Notes under the pieces: model-generated | Databases searched by the model: none | Seen by the model: only the letters and a program-made list of their open reading frames with translations | What the model was told of the DNA's origin: nothing | Source: Halomonas sp. 328 | Lineage (GTDB): Bacteria > Pseudomonadota > Gammaproteobacteria > Pseudomonadales > Halomonadaceae | Assembly: GCF_015645095.1 (NCBI RefSeq) | Contig: NZ_JADOTW010000011.1 | Location: 1 to 64,000, forward strand | Length of the DNA: 64,000 bases | Direction: 5' to 3' | Translations under genes and position numbers: made by a program | In this document: positions 43,372 through 52,442 of the stretch, piece by piece | Layout of the letters: the number at the start of each line of letters is the position of its first letter | Numbering within the stretch: the first letter of the stretch is position 1

Positions 43372-43872
43372 ATGCGTACCCGCCTTCCCCTGACACTCGC
43401 CGCCGGCGTCGCCGGTCTGATGCTGGCCGCTGCCGTCCAGGCCGACCACCATGGCGAGATGAAGCAGGATATCGTCGCGACCGCCGTCGAGGCGGGGCAG
43501 TTCACGACCCTGGTGGCGGCCATCGAGGCCGCGGGCCTGGTCGAGACCCTCCAGGGCGAGGGACCCTTCACCGTTTTCGCGCCCACCGACGAGGCCTTCG
43601 CGGCCCTGCCGGAGGGCACCGTCGAGACCCTGCTGCTGCCAGAGAATCAGGCGCAGTTGCAGGCGATCCTGACCTACCATGTGGTGCCGGGTAGCGTCAT
43701 GGCCGAGCAAGCCATGTCCCTGGACAGTGCCACCACCGTGCAGGGCCAAGACCTGACGATCACCACCGACTACGGCAAGGTCATGATCGATGAAGCCACC
43801 GTGATTCAGGCCGATATCGAGGCCAGCAACGGGGTGATCCATGTGATCGACGCGGTGCTGATGCCTGAATGA
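43372..43872 (+). CDS. secreted fasciclin (FAS1) domain protein
   Basis: This 166-residue protein has a signal peptide ([17 protein letters not shown]) and one FAS1 domain with its two landmarks: [13 protein letters not shown] (H1 box) and the C-terminal [11 protein letters not shown] (H2 region), plus TYHVVPG in between. FAS1 proteins act in adhesion or matrix interactions. Genes like this are often part of stress or light/ECF-sigma regulons in Gram-negatives. The palindrome upstream fits a dedicated regulator. RBS GGAGAG; the gene is followed by a strong terminator. Confidence 0.92.
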   Translation: MRTRLPLTLAAGVAGLMLAAAVQADHHGEMKQDIVATAVEAGQFTTLVAAIEAAGLVETLQGEGPFTVFAPTDEAFAALPEGTVETLLLPENQAQLQAILTYHVVPGSVMAEQAMSLDSATTVQGQDLTITTDYGKVMIDEATVIQADIEASNGVIHVIDAVLMPE

Positions 43873-43909
43873 TCGCTATGGCAAGCCTTGGGTGACTCGA
43901 CATTCACCT

Positions 43910-43932
43910 CCGCCCCTCGGGGCGGTTTTTTT
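43910..43932 (+). terminator. rho-independent terminator after fasciclin gene
   Basis: CCGCCCC and GGGGCGG form a 7-bp stem that folds with a short loop, followed by seven T. It separates the fasciclin gene from the efflux operon. Confidence 0.85.
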
Positions 43933-44049
43933 ATGCCTCGTCTCAGGCCTGGCGGTGATCCTGTCTTATGCTGAGAGGCAGCTTCCGAGCAGCGTGGAAA
44001 AATCGCGCATCCGGGTTGCCAGGGAGTGGATTCAGAAAAGAAACATGCG

Positions 44050-44066
44050 ACAATGTATGTATATAC
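44050..44066. promoter_or_regulatory. AcrR/TtgR-like half-site cluster upstream of efflux operon
   Basis: The motif ACAATGTATGTATATAC is 26 nt before the outer-membrane-factor ATG. Its AATGTATGTA core resembles the half-site of AcrR operators. Together with the palindrome at 45547-45572 it suggests TetR-type repression of this operon. Confidence 0.45.
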
Positions 44067-44092
44067 CCAGTCCAGCCATCAAGGATGAGCCG

Positions 44093-45535
44093 ATGACGCC
44101 ATCACCCAGCCCCCAAGCCACTCTCCGTCGTGCCGGTTTCCGCCGGGCCCTGTTGCCCGCCTTGCTGGCCTCGCTGTTCAGTACCTCGGCCCTGGCGGCG
44201 GATCTCCTCACCATCACCCGGGATGCCCTGAACAACAACGCCGAGCTGGCCTCGGCGCGTTCGCTTTCCGATAGCGTGGAGGCGGGGCGTGATGTGGAAC
44301 GAGGCGACCTGCGCCCCCAGCTCAATGCCCAGGGCAATGTGACCCATACCCGCCAGTTCGAGAGTCAGACCGCCACGGGGGCCGCCCCCGGGGACGATCG
44401 CTTCACCAGCGCCGGGGTGACCCTGGAGGCCACCCAGGCGCTGTTCGATGCCCGCAATCGCCGCGAGCTGGAACGCGCCGAGCGGGAGATCGATCAGCAG
44501 CTCTACCGCCTGGCGGCCACCGAGCAGCAGGTGCTGATCGATGTGGCCACGGCCTACTTCAATATCCTGCGCGCCCACGAGATCCTCGAGGCGCGGCGGG
44601 CCCAGGAGCGCGCCATCGGTCGCCAACTGGAGCAGGCCCAGGAGCAGTTCGAAGTGGGGCTGATCGCCATCACCGAGGTGCAGGAAGCGCGGGCCAGCTT
44701 CGACCAGTCGCGGGCCGAGCGGATCACCGCCGAGAGCAACCTCCAGGTCAGCTTCGAGGCCCTGGAGCGGCTTACCGGCCAGCGCTATGGTGAGGTGGAT
44801 ACGCTGGGCGAGGGGCTGCCCATCGCCGCTCCGACCCCCGCCGGTCGCGACCACTGGGTGACCCTGGCCATGGAGAACAACCCCCTGGTGCTGGCCAGCC
44901 GGGCCGGCGTCGAGGTCTCCCGCAGTACCGTCGAGGTGGCCCGTGCCGGCCATCTGCCGACGCTCAACGCCTTTGCCAACTACCAGTACAGCGATAGCGA
45001 CCGGGATAACCTGAGCGGCCATGACTCCCGGGCCCAGGTGGGCATCGGCGTCAATCTGCCGCTCTATACCGGGGGCCGTACCCAGGCGGGCATCCGTCAG
45101 AGCAGCTTCCTGCTGGAGTCGAGCCAGTACGATTTCGAGGCCCAGCGCCGCGATACGGTGCAGCGGGTACGTTCCCTCTATACCCAGGTGAGCAACGATG
45201 TCTCCACCGTCGAGGCACGTGCCCAGGCCATCGTCTCCAACCAGAGCGCCCTGGAGGCGACCCGTGCCGGTTATGAGGTGGGGACCCGCAATATCGTCGA
45301 CGTGCTCAATGCCGAGCGTAGCCTCTTCGATGCCATTGCCAACCATGCCGAGGCCCGCTACGACTATGTGCTCAACCTCTTGACCCTGCGTCAGCAGTCG
45401 GGGGTGCTCGACCTGGGCAGCATCGAGGAGATCAACGGCTGGCTGGCGTCGGAGAGCATTCGCCTGAGCCTGCCCGATGAGGGGGCCCATGAGGCGGCCC
45501 TGAACATCGGCGCACCGCCTCGACTGGATGATTAA
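44093..45535 (+). CDS. TolC-family outer-membrane factor of RND pump
   Basis: This 480-residue protein has a signal peptide (RALLPALLASLFSTSALA, mature end near 35) and the two-fold TolC repeat. The first half has LTITRDALNNNAELASAR and the second half VTLAMENNPLVLASRAGVEV, each with two long coiled-coil helices. GVTLEATQALFDARNR and GIGVNLPLYTGGRTQAGI are the paired beta-strand segments. It forms the trimeric outer-membrane channel of the efflux complex. ATG at 44093 has AAGGAT upstream; a longer frame to 43892 is open but lacks a ribosome binding site. First gene of the operon, unlike most acrAB loci, where tolC is elsewhere. Confidence 0.93.
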   Translation: MTPSPSPQATLRRAGFRRALLPALLASLFSTSALAADLLTITRDALNNNAELASARSLSDSVEAGRDVERGDLRPQLNAQGNVTHTRQFESQTATGAAPGDDRFTSAGVTLEATQALFDARNRRELERAEREIDQQLYRLAATEQQVLIDVATAYFNILRAHEILEARRAQERAIGRQLEQAQEQFEVGLIAITEVQEARASFDQSRAERITAESNLQVSFEALERLTGQRYGEVDTLGEGLPIAAPTPAGRDHWVTLAMENNPLVLASRAGVEVSRSTVEVARAGHLPTLNAFANYQYSDSDRDNLSGHDSRAQVGIGVNLPLYTGGRTQAGIRQSSFLLESSQYDFEAQRRDTVQRVRSLYTQVSNDVSTVEARAQAIVSNQSALEATRAGYEVGTRNIVDVLNAERSLFDAIANHAEARYDYVLNLLTLRQQSGVLDLGSIEEINGWLASESIRLSLPDEGAHEAALNIGAPPRLDD

Positions 45536-45546
45536 ACGACTAACGT

Positions 45547-45572
45547 TTACATCCATACATGGATGAATGTAA
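45547..45572. promoter_or_regulatory. TetR-type operator palindrome before efflux adaptor gene
   Basis: Arms TTACATCCAT and ATGAATGTAA match at 9 of 10 positions around a 6-nt centre. The right arm matches the CATGAATGTAA core known from TtgR operators. It lies in the 79-nt gap between the outer-membrane factor and the adaptor and hints at a second, internal promoter. Confidence 0.55.
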
Positions 45573-45614
45573 TCTCCGCGATATTTCGCGCATACACAGG
45601 GATCGACACACCAT

Positions 45615-46802
45615 ATGAATGCCTTAACTCGTCGTGGCCTCGTCGGCCTGCTGGTGGGCGCGGCAGCCTCGCTGCTTGTCGCTTGTGGGCAGGATGACGC
45701 GCCGCAACAACAGGCCGCCCAGGAGCGGCCGCCCTTGCCGATGACAGTCATGGAGATGGCGCATCGGGATCTGCCCCTGGAGAAGTCCTATCCGGCGCTG
45801 CTGCGCAGCGACGACGAGGTGACCCTGGTGGCCCGGGTCACCGGTTTCCTCGAGGCACGGCACTTCGAGCCGGGCGAGCTGGTGGAGGCGGGCCAGCCGC
45901 TCTACACCATCGAGCCGGACCTCTACCAGGCCCAGGTCAATCAGCGCGAGGCCGACCTGCAGAGCGCCCGGGCCCAGCTCTCCCGGGCCCAGCGCGATGC
46001 CGAGCGCTTCGAGCGGCTGCTGAGCCAGAACTCGGTCAGCCGCCAGCAGGTGGACCAGGCCCGTGCCGAGCTGAACGTGGCCCGGGCCAATGTGGCCCAG
46101 GCCGAGGCCGCCCTGGCCAGTGCCACCATCGATCTCGACTACGCCCAGGTCACCGCGCCGGTCAGCGGCATGATCGGCCTGAGTCAGATCAACGTGGGCA
46201 ACCTGGTCAATGTGGGCACCGAGCTGGCCACCATCACCCCGCTGGACCCGCTGGAGGTGCGCTTCCAGTTGCCCCAGCAGGAGGCCCTGGAGCTGCGCCG
46301 TCAGTTGCAGGATCAGGAGCTCTCCACGATCGGTGCCACCCTGCAGGTGCCGGGACAGGAGGTCCTCGAGGGACGCTTGAGCTTCCTCGGTTCGCGGGTC
46401 GGCGAGGGCACCAGTACCGTCCAGGCCGCTGCCGTCTTCGCCAACCCCGAGGCCGGCGTGCTGCCGGGGCAGTTCGTGCGGGTACGTATCGAGGGGCTCA
46501 AGCGCTTCGCGGTACTGGCGGTGCCGGAGATCGCCGTGACCCAGGGGTTGATGGGCCCCCAGGTGTTCGTGCTCGACGAGGAGAACCTGGCCCGGGCACG
46601 CCCGGTGGCGCTGGGTGACGGGGCGGGTCCCTGGCAGATCATCCGCGAGGGCCTCGCGCCCGGTGACCGCGTCGTGGTGGGCGACCCCGCCGGCCTGCAG
46701 CCGGGCACCCGGATCGATCCGCAGCCCTTCGATGGACCGGAGGCGGCGCCCAGCAGCGAGGCGATGGAAGCTGCCGCTGAGGCGGCCGAGGACGACGCCT
46801 GA
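45615..46802 (+). CDS. RND efflux periplasmic adaptor (MFP) lipoprotein
   Basis: This 395-residue membrane-fusion protein has lipobox LVAC (LVGAAASLLVAC, Cys24), so it is lipid-anchored to the inner membrane. Domain order is as in AcrA: barrel-sandwich/lipoyl half (ARVTGFLEARHFEPGELVEA), alpha-hairpin (about 95-165, coiled coil with LSRAQRDAERFERLLSQNSV), second lipoyl half (YAQVTAPVSGMIGLSQINVG), beta barrel and membrane-proximal domain. It links the pump and the TolC-type channel. The stop overlaps the pump start (TGATG). Confidence 0.94.
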   Translation: MNALTRRGLVGLLVGAAASLLVACGQDDAPQQQAAQERPPLPMTVMEMAHRDLPLEKSYPALLRSDDEVTLVARVTGFLEARHFEPGELVEAGQPLYTIEPDLYQAQVNQREADLQSARAQLSRAQRDAERFERLLSQNSVSRQQVDQARAELNVARANVAQAEAALASATIDLDYAQVTAPVSGMIGLSQINVGNLVNVGTELATITPLDPLEVRFQLPQQEALELRRQLQDQELSTIGATLQVPGQEVLEGRLSFLGSRVGEGTSTVQAAAVFANPEAGVLPGQFVRVRIEGLKRFAVLAVPEIAVTQGLMGPQVFVLDEENLARARPVALGDGAGPWQIIREGLAPGDRVVVGDPAGLQPGTRIDPQPFDGPEAAPSSEAMEAAAEAAEDDA

Positions 46803-49800
46803 TGAACTTCTCCAACTTCTTCATCAAGCGGCCGATCTTCGCCACGGTGCTGGCGATCATCCTCACCGTGATCGGGATAGTGAGCATGCGGGTGCTGCCC
46901 ATCGAGCAGTACCCCAGCGTGGTGCCGCCCACGGTTTCGGTGCAGGCCACCTTCCCCGGGGCCAATGCCGAGACGGTGGCCCAGACGGTGGCCGCCCCGC
47001 TGGCGGAGGCGATCAATGGCGTCGAGAACATGCTCTACATGACCTCGAACAGCGCCGATAACGGCCTGATGAGCCTGGACGTGGCCTTCGATATCGGCAC
47101 CGACGGCGATATCAACACCATCAACGTCAATAACCGGGTGCAGGGGGCGCTCTCCCAGCTGCCGGAGGCGGTGCAGGCCCAGGGCGTCACGGTATCGCTG
47201 AAGTCCAGCTCGATCCTGATGCTGGTGGCGCTGATCTCGCCGGAGGGCGACTACGACAACGTCTACATGCAGAACTACGCCACCCTCAATATCCTCGACG
47301 AGCTGCGCCAGGTGCCCGGCGTCGGCGAGGCGTCGGTGCTGGGGGGCGGCGATTTCGCCATGCGCGTGTGGATGGACCCGGACAAGCTGGCCCAGTATGA
47401 CCTGACCCCCACCGAGGTGGCCCGGGCGATTCGCGCCCAGAACACCGAGGTGCCGGCGGGTAGCCTGGCGGCCACGCCCCAGAGCGAGCCGCGGGCCTAC
47501 ACCTATACCATCACCGCCGGTGGGCGACTCTCCAGCGTCGATGATTTCCGCGATATCTTCCTGCGTACCAACCCGGATGGCTCGGCGCTGCGCCTGTCGG
47601 ATGTGGCGCGCATCGAGCTGGGGGCCTCCTTCTACGGCGTGGAGGCGCGACTCAACGGCGCCGAGATGACGCCGATCATCATCAACCAGCAGCCCGGGGC
47701 CAATGCCCTGGAGACCGCCGAGGCGGTGCGTAGCACCATGGAGGGCCTGGCCGGGCGCTTCCCGCCGGGGCTCGAGTACGTGGTGCCCTACGACACCACC
47801 CTGTTTATCGACGCCTCCGTGGAAACGGTGAAGCATGTCTTCATCGAGGCCTTCCTGATCGTCGGCGTGATCCTGTTCATCTTCCTGCAGAACTGGCGTT
47901 TCACGGTGATCGCCATGTCGGTGGTGCCGGTCTCGGTGCTGGCCACCTTCGCCGGCTTCTACCTGTTCGGCTTCTCGATCAACCTGTTGACGCTGTTCGC
48001 CCTGGTGCTCTCCATCGGTATCGTGGTGGATGACGCCATCCTGGTGGTGGAGAACGTGGAGCGGGTGCTCGCCGAGGACGAGGAGATCAGCGTTCGCCAG
48101 GCCACCATCCAGGCCATGAAGGAGGTCGGCGGGCCGGTCATCGCCACCTCGCTGATCATGGCGGCGGTGTTCGTGCCGGTGGCCTTCCTGGGGGGCTTCA
48201 CCGGGCAGATCTACCAGCAGTTCGCCCTGACGGTGGCGATCTCGGTGGCCTTCTCGGCGCTGATGGCGCTGACCTTCACCCCGGCCCTGTCGGCGATCTT
48301 CATCAAGCACAAGCCCAAGCTGGGGCAGTCGAAGCTGATGCGCGCCATCCATACGCCGCTGCGCCTCTTCGATCGCCTCTTCGCCGGCATCACCGCCGCC
48401 TACATGTGGGTGGTCAAGGCGCTGGTGCGCTTCTGGGGGCTGGCGCTGCTGCTCACCGCCCTGGTGGGCGCGGGCTCCTGGTGGCTCTACCAGACCACGC
48501 CCTCGACCCTGGTGCCGGAGACCGACCAGGGCATCGTGCTGGCCGCGGTGCAGTTGCCGGATTCCGCCTCCCTGGCGCGGACCCGGGAATACATGGCCGA
48601 GCTCAGCGAGCGCATCGAGCAGATCCCCGGGGTGAACTACTCCACGGCGGTGGCCGGCTACGACATCCTCTCCAGCGCGGTGAACACGGCGCGGGGGATC
48701 ATGTTCATCAGCCTGGATTCCTGGGAGGAGCGGGAACTGACCGCCGATGAGCTGGTGGGCCGCATCATGCAGCTGGGCGCCGAGGTGCCGGGGGGCTCGG
48801 CCATGGCCTTCAACGTGCCGCCGATCATGGGGCTCTCCACCACCGGGGGCTTCACCGGCTACCTGCAGTCCTTCGACGGCGCCTCGCCCCAGGAGCTGTT
48901 CCAGGCCTCCCTGGCGGTGATGCAGGCGGCCAACGAGCATCCGGCCCTGCAGCAGGTGTTCACCACCTTCAACGTCAACGTGCCCTCCTTCCGCGCCGAG
49001 ATCGATCGCCAGAAGGCGCTCAGCTATGGCGTGGCCCTGGAGGATCTCAATGCCACCCTGTCGAACACCTTCGGCAACGGCTTCGTCAACTTCTTCAGTT
49101 ACCAGAACCGCAACTTCCAGGTCTATCTGCAGAACGAGGACGAGTTCCGCCGTACCCCGGACGACATCGGCAACGTCTATGTGCGCGGCGGCAACGGCGA
49201 GCGCATCCCGCTCTCCGAGTTCGTGACCCTGGAGCGTCAGACCGCGCCGGCGGTGGTGTCGCGCTTCGGCGTCTACCTGGGCGCCCAGTTCCAGGGCGGC
49301 GCGGCGCCGGGCTACAGCTCCGCCCAGGCGATCACCGCCATGGAGGAGGTGGTGTCCGAGACACTGGGCAGCGGCTGGGGCATGGGCTGGACCGGGACCG
49401 CCTACCAGGAGAGCCAGCTGGGCAACACCGCGGTGCTGGCCATCGTCTTCGGCATCCTGATGGTGTTCCTGATCCTGGCGGCCCAGTACGAGAGCTGGTC
49501 GCTGCCGCTGGCGGTGCTGACGGCGACGCCCTTCGCCTTCCTGGGGGGCATCGGCGGCATCGTCCTGCGTGGCCTCGACACCAGCGTCTATGTGGAGATC
49601 GGCATGCTGGTGGTGGTGGGGCTGGCGGCGAAGAACGCCATCCTGATCGTCGAGTTCGCCGAGCTGCAGCGCAAGGAGCTGGGCAAGACGATTCGCGAGG
49701 CGGCCGTCATCGCCGCGGAGCTGCGCTTCCGACCCATCGTGATGACCTCCCTGGCGTTTATCTTCGGCACCCTGCCGCTGGCCCTGGCCACCGGCGCCAG

Positions 49801-49981
49801 CGACGTCAGCAGCCACCATATCGGCACTACGGTGGCGGTGGGCATGGCCTCGGTGGCGGTGCTGGGCAGCCTCTTCGTGCCCAGCTTCTATGCCATGATC
49901 GCCAGCGTCTCTGACCGGTTGCGGCGCCGGCTGAGTGGCGAGCCGACCCCGCCGGCTCTGGAGGAGGGGGCGACCCGTTAA
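46802..49981 (+). CDS. RND multidrug efflux pump, HAE1 (AcrB) type
   Basis: This 1059-residue inner-membrane pump begins MNFSNFFIKRPIFATVLAII, as in AcrB. It has twelve transmembrane helices and two large periplasmic loops (about 35-335 and 560-870). Helix 4 has the proton-relay Asp pair in GIVVDDAILVVENVERV, and the helix 10 Lys lies in GLAAKNAILIVEFAE. It exports hydrophobic drugs, solvents or detergents using the proton gradient. It forms a complete tripartite system with the two upstream genes. A strong terminator follows at 50002-50035. Confidence 0.95.
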   Translation: MNFSNFFIKRPIFATVLAIILTVIGIVSMRVLPIEQYPSVVPPTVSVQATFPGANAETVAQTVAAPLAEAINGVENMLYMTSNSADNGLMSLDVAFDIGTDGDINTINVNNRVQGALSQLPEAVQAQGVTVSLKSSSILMLVALISPEGDYDNVYMQNYATLNILDELRQVPGVGEASVLGGGDFAMRVWMDPDKLAQYDLTPTEVARAIRAQNTEVPAGSLAATPQSEPRAYTYTITAGGRLSSVDDFRDIFLRTNPDGSALRLSDVARIELGASFYGVEARLNGAEMTPIIINQQPGANALETAEAVRSTMEGLAGRFPPGLEYVVPYDTTLFIDASVETVKHVFIEAFLIVGVILFIFLQNWRFTVIAMSVVPVSVLATFAGFYLFGFSINLLTLFALVLSIGIVVDDAILVVENVERVLAEDEEISVRQATIQAMKEVGGPVIATSLIMAAVFVPVAFLGGFTGQIYQQFALTVAISVAFSALMALTFTPALSAIFIKHKPKLGQSKLMRAIHTPLRLFDRLFAGITAAYMWVVKALVRFWGLALLLTALVGAGSWWLYQTTPSTLVPETDQGIVLAAVQLPDSASLARTREYMAELSERIEQIPGVNYSTAVAGYDILSSAVNTARGIMFISLDSWEERELTADELVGRIMQLGAEVPGGSAMAFNVPPIMGLSTTGGFTGYLQSFDGASPQELFQASLAVMQAANEHPALQQVFTTFNVNVPSFRAEIDRQKALSYGVALEDLNATLSNTFGNGFVNFFSYQNRNFQVYLQNEDEFRRTPDDIGNVYVRGGNGERIPLSEFVTLERQTAPAVVSRFGVYLGAQFQGGAAPGYSSAQAITAMEEVVSETLGSGWGMGWTGTAYQESQLGNTAVLAIVFGILMVFLILAAQYESWSLPLAVLTATPFAFLGGIGGIVLRGLDTSVYVEIGMLVVVGLAAKNAILIVEFAELQRKELGKTIREAAVIAAELRFRPIVMTSLAFIFGTLPLALATGASDVSSHHIGTTVAVGMASVAVLGSLFVPSFYAMIASVSDRLRRRLSGEPTPPALEEGATR

Positions 49982-50001
49982 TCCAGGCATCGGTGAGAAT
50001 C

Positions 50002-50035
50002 GCGCGGGCTCCCGGTAGGGGGCCCGCGCTTTTTT
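50002..50035 (+). terminator. terminator of the efflux operon
   Basis: GCGCGGGC and GCCCGCGC form a perfect 8-bp stem, followed by six T. It ends the three-gene operon. Confidence 0.92.
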
Positions 50036-50079
50036 CTGGGCGAGCACCGGCCATGGTCTACGCTGATTAGAGAAAACTA

Positions 50080-50111
50080 CTTTGTCGGCTAAGCACTTCG
50101 TTGGCTAAACA
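50080..50111. repeat. 16-bp direct tandem repeat in promoter of membrane protein gene
   Basis: CTTTGTCGGCTAAGCA is followed directly by CTTCGTTGGCTAAACA, identical at 13 of 16 positions. It ends 18 nt before the ATG at 50130. Direct repeats at this spacing can be binding sites, but the case is weak. Confidence 0.4.
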
Positions 50112-50129
50112 CCGATCAAGGAGCGCGCC

Positions 50130-50798
50130 ATGGATGTCCTGATTGCCACCCTCGTCGGTTTCCCGCTGGGAGTCTTCACCCTGGCCCTGGGGCTCCTGGC
50201 CCTCTACTGGCTGCTGGTGGCGCTACGCCTGGCGCCATTGGAGCTCTTCGAGCACGACAGCCTCAAGGGCGACCACCTGGCCAGCACCCTGGTGGCCCTG
50301 GGCTTCGCCGGGGTGCCGGCGACCTTCGCCCTGACCGTGCTGCTGGCGATCGCCGCGGCCTTGACCCTGGTCCTGGAGCTCCTGGTGCTGCGCTGGCTGC
50401 CGCTGGGGCTGTTCCGCATCCCGGTGGGGGTGGCGGTGCTGTGGGCGGCCCTGGCCCTGGCCTCGCCCCTGGCCGCCGCGCTCTGCCATGCCCTGCACCG
50501 CTGGTTCCATCGCCATGCGGGGCGGCGCTGCCTGCTGGGGGAGACGGTGGTGGTCCAGAGCGACTGCGGCGGCGACGACTGCACCCGGGCGGCCCTGGAG
50601 GACGACCCGGGGCATGGGGTGCGCCTGCATGGCAAGGCGGGGGCCTTGCCGCGGGCCGGCGAGCGCCGGGTGCTGGTCAAGTACCTGGCCGGGGAGGAGA
50701 GCTATCGCAGCGTGCCGTTGAGCGAGTTCGAGGAGGCGCGCAGCCGGGTGCATCGCCTGCGTCGCGGCCGGCGGCCGCGGCGTGCCGCTCCCCAGTGA
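50130..50798 (+). CDS. inner-membrane protein, YqiJ/NfeD-like
   Basis: This 222-residue protein has three to four transmembrane helices in the first 130 residues (LVGFPLGVFTLALGLLALYW, LTVLLAIAAALTLVLELLV, ALALASPLAAALCHALH) and a soluble C-terminal domain. The C-terminal beta-rich segment (GETVVVQSDCGGDDC, VRLHGKAGALPRAGERRVLV) looks like the OB-fold of NfeD/YqiJ-type proteins. That is a moderate inference. It ends with a basic tail (RLRRGRRPRRAAPQ). It lies downstream of the efflux operon but behind a terminator, so it is probably independently transcribed. Confidence 0.78.
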   Translation: MDVLIATLVGFPLGVFTLALGLLALYWLLVALRLAPLELFEHDSLKGDHLASTLVALGFAGVPATFALTVLLAIAAALTLVLELLVLRWLPLGLFRIPVGVAVLWAALALASPLAAALCHALHRWFHRHAGRRCLLGETVVVQSDCGGDDCTRAALEDDPGHGVRLHGKAGALPRAGERRVLVKYLAGEESYRSVPLSEFEEARSRVHRLRRGRRPRRAAPQ

Positions 50799-50802
50799 GG
50801 CT

Positions 50803-50832
50803 GGCTCAGGAGCGGCTCACCAGGCGCAGCAG
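50803..50832. repeat. 30-bp direct repeat, left copy
   Basis: The sequence starting GGCTCAGGAGCGGCTCACCA is identical over 30 bp to 51768-51797. It encodes, on the minus strand, the C-terminus LLRLVSRS-stop of the hydrolase. The same octapeptide ends the TetR protein. Confidence 0.9.
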
Positions 50833-51690
50833 CCGTTGCCGCCACCCGGGCCGGGGCGATCCCGACAGGAAGGCACGAATCGGCTCCACCTGGGCCGGGG
50901 TATCGAGCATGGGGGCATGGCCGCATCCCGCCACCTCCAGGGTCACCAGGCCGGGCTGGACCTCGGCCATGCGCGCCACCGCCGCCTGGCTGAGCAGCGC
51001 CGAGCGGGCGCCGCGGATCGTCATCAGGGGGCAGGCCAGGGCGGCCCAGTCCTGCCAGGTATCCCGGGGCCGATCATGAATGAATTGCTCGACGATGCGC
51101 GGATCGTAGTGGAAGGTCCAGCCGCCATCGGGCAAGCGGCGGGCGCTGCTCAGGGCCAGCTCCCGCCAGCCCTGCTCATCGCTGATGCCGAAGTCGGCAT
51201 GGTGGCGACGCAGCTCCCGGCACAGGTCGCCGAAGCGGCTGAAGTAGCGCGGCATGGCGAAGTAGCCGCCCAGCTCCACCAGGCCCTGGAGTTCCAGCTC
51301 CGGTCCCACGTCATTGAGAATCAGCCGCTCGATGCGGGATCCGTGCTGGGCATCCGCCGCCAGCAGCATGCCCAGCAGGCCGCCCATGGAGGTGCCCAGC
51401 CAGGCGGCCCGGGGCAGGGCGAAGTGATCGAGCAGTTGCAGGGCCAGGGCCTGGTAGCGCTCGTAGCGGTAGTCGTAGGCGGGAAACAGCGGCCAGCTGG
51501 AGAGGCCGCGGCCCGGGGTGTCCGGGGCCAGGATGCGCCAGCCGGGCCCCAGGAGCCGTGCCAGGGGCGCGAAGTCGCCGCCATGTCGGGAAAGGCCGTG
51601 CCAGGCGATCAGGGTGCGGGAAGCCCTGGGGTGCCAGATGCGCACCGCCACCTCCGCTTCGCCCAGGGGAATCAGGGCCAGGTCGTCCAT
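50806..51690 (-). CDS. alpha/beta-hydrolase (esterase-like) ending in TetR-derived residues
   Basis: This 294-residue enzyme starts MDDLALIPLGEAEVAVRIWH. The oxyanion motif IAWHGLSRHGGDFAPLA is near residue 30, and the nucleophile elbow GTSMGGLLGMLLAADA has the GxSxG Ser. The final His is in VAGCGHAPMLDTPAQ. So the catalytic triad is complete; the substrate is unknown. The last eight codons are identical in DNA to the end of the TetR gene downstream, within a 30-bp direct repeat, suggesting that the gene end was remodelled by recombination. It is on the same strand as the TetR gene and would be transcribed after it. Confidence 0.88.
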   Translation of the reverse strand: MDDLALIPLGEAEVAVRIWHPRASRTLIAWHGLSRHGGDFAPLARLLGPGWRILAPDTPGRGLSSWPLFPAYDYRYERYQALALQLLDHFALPRAAWLGTSMGGLLGMLLAADAQHGSRIERLILNDVGPELELQGLVELGGYFAMPRYFSRFGDLCRELRRHHADFGISDEQGWRELALSSARRLPDGGWTFHYDPRIVEQFIHDRPRDTWQDWAALACPLMTIRGARSALLSQAAVARMAEVQPGLVTLEVAGCGHAPMLDTPAQVEPIRAFLSGSPRPGWRQRLLRLVSRS

Positions 51691-51767
51691 GGCGCTCTCT
51701 CCACGGGTGGGGCCAGGCCTTCAGTATAGCGGAGCTTTGTTGCAATGCAGCAAATTGCGCCGAAGTG

Positions 51768-51797
51768 GGCTCAGGAGCGGCTCACCAGGCGCAGCAG
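51768..51797. repeat. 30-bp direct repeat, right copy
   Basis: Identical over 30 bp to 50803-50832. It codes for the C-terminus of the TetR regulator. The two copies bracket 935 bp containing nearly the entire hydrolase gene, like the outcome of an insertion with duplication or of unequal recombination. Confidence 0.9.
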
Positions 51798-52385
51798 GGT
51801 CCCCACCAGCTCATTGCCCCGGGCCTCGATGGAGAAATCGTCGGGGTTGCGCAGCCAGTCGTGGAAGAGACCGCCCAGGGTCGCTTGCAGCAGCTGGGCC
51901 GCCTGTTCGGGGGCGATATCGTCGCGCAGCAGGCCTTGGGCGGCGGCACAGGCGAAATACTCCTCCAGGGCGCCGCAGGACTCGTTCGCCATGGCGTTCT
52001 GCATGGCGATGGGGTCGATGTCGCCGAAGAATTCGCAGCGATGAATCAGGATCGAGTAGACCCGCTGGTAGCGGGGCTGCGCCAGGCGGACGAAGCCCTT
52101 GTGACAGGCCAGCCGAATGGCTTCCAGCGGGGAATCGCCGTGGCTGTCGGCGTCGACCTCCTCCACCAGTTCCTGGAAGGGCAGGCGGACGCGATCCAGC
52201 AGGGCGGCGAAGAGGTCACCCTTGTTCTTGAAGTGCCAGTAAACGGCGCCCCGGGTCATGCCGGCCTGGCGGGCGATCTCCTCCAGGGAGGTGCGGGCCA
52301 CTCCCTTGGCGTAGAATACCGCCTCGGCGGCCTCCAGTAGCGCCTCGCGGGTCGCCTCGGCTTCGGCTTTGGTCTTGCGGGCCAT
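51771..52385 (-). CDS. TetR/AcrR-family repressor, TtgR-like
   Basis: This 204-residue regulator has an N-terminal helix-turn-helix (about 10-58, EEIARQAGMTRGAVYWHFKN, matching the AcrR/TtgR recognition region) and a C-terminal ligand-binding domain. It lies beyond the efflux operon and is transcribed leftward. Palindromes resembling AcrR/TtgR operators lie in its own promoter (52443-52458) and in front of two efflux genes, so it is the likely local repressor of the pump, relieved by pump substrates. The last eight residues are shared with the neighbouring hydrolase because of a 30-bp repeat. ATG at 52385. Confidence 0.92.
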   Translation of the reverse strand: MARKTKAEAEATREALLEAAEAVFYAKGVARTSLEEIARQAGMTRGAVYWHFKNKGDLFAALLDRVRLPFQELVEEVDADSHGDSPLEAIRLACHKGFVRLAQPRYQRVYSILIHRCEFFGDIDPIAMQNAMANESCGALEEYFACAAAQGLLRDDIAPEQAAQLLQATLGGLFHDWLRNPDDFSIEARGNELVGTLLRLVSRS

Positions 52386-52442
52386 ATCGGGTCTCGGTGA
52401 TGCGGGGAGTGCCTCCTAGTTTACCCCAGTCATCGTGAAACT

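Noticed and set aside
46313-50047. 1244-residue minus-strand open frame antisense to the RND pump
   Set aside because: His/Arg/Gly-rich shadow frame caused by high GC; the plus-strand pump is certain.
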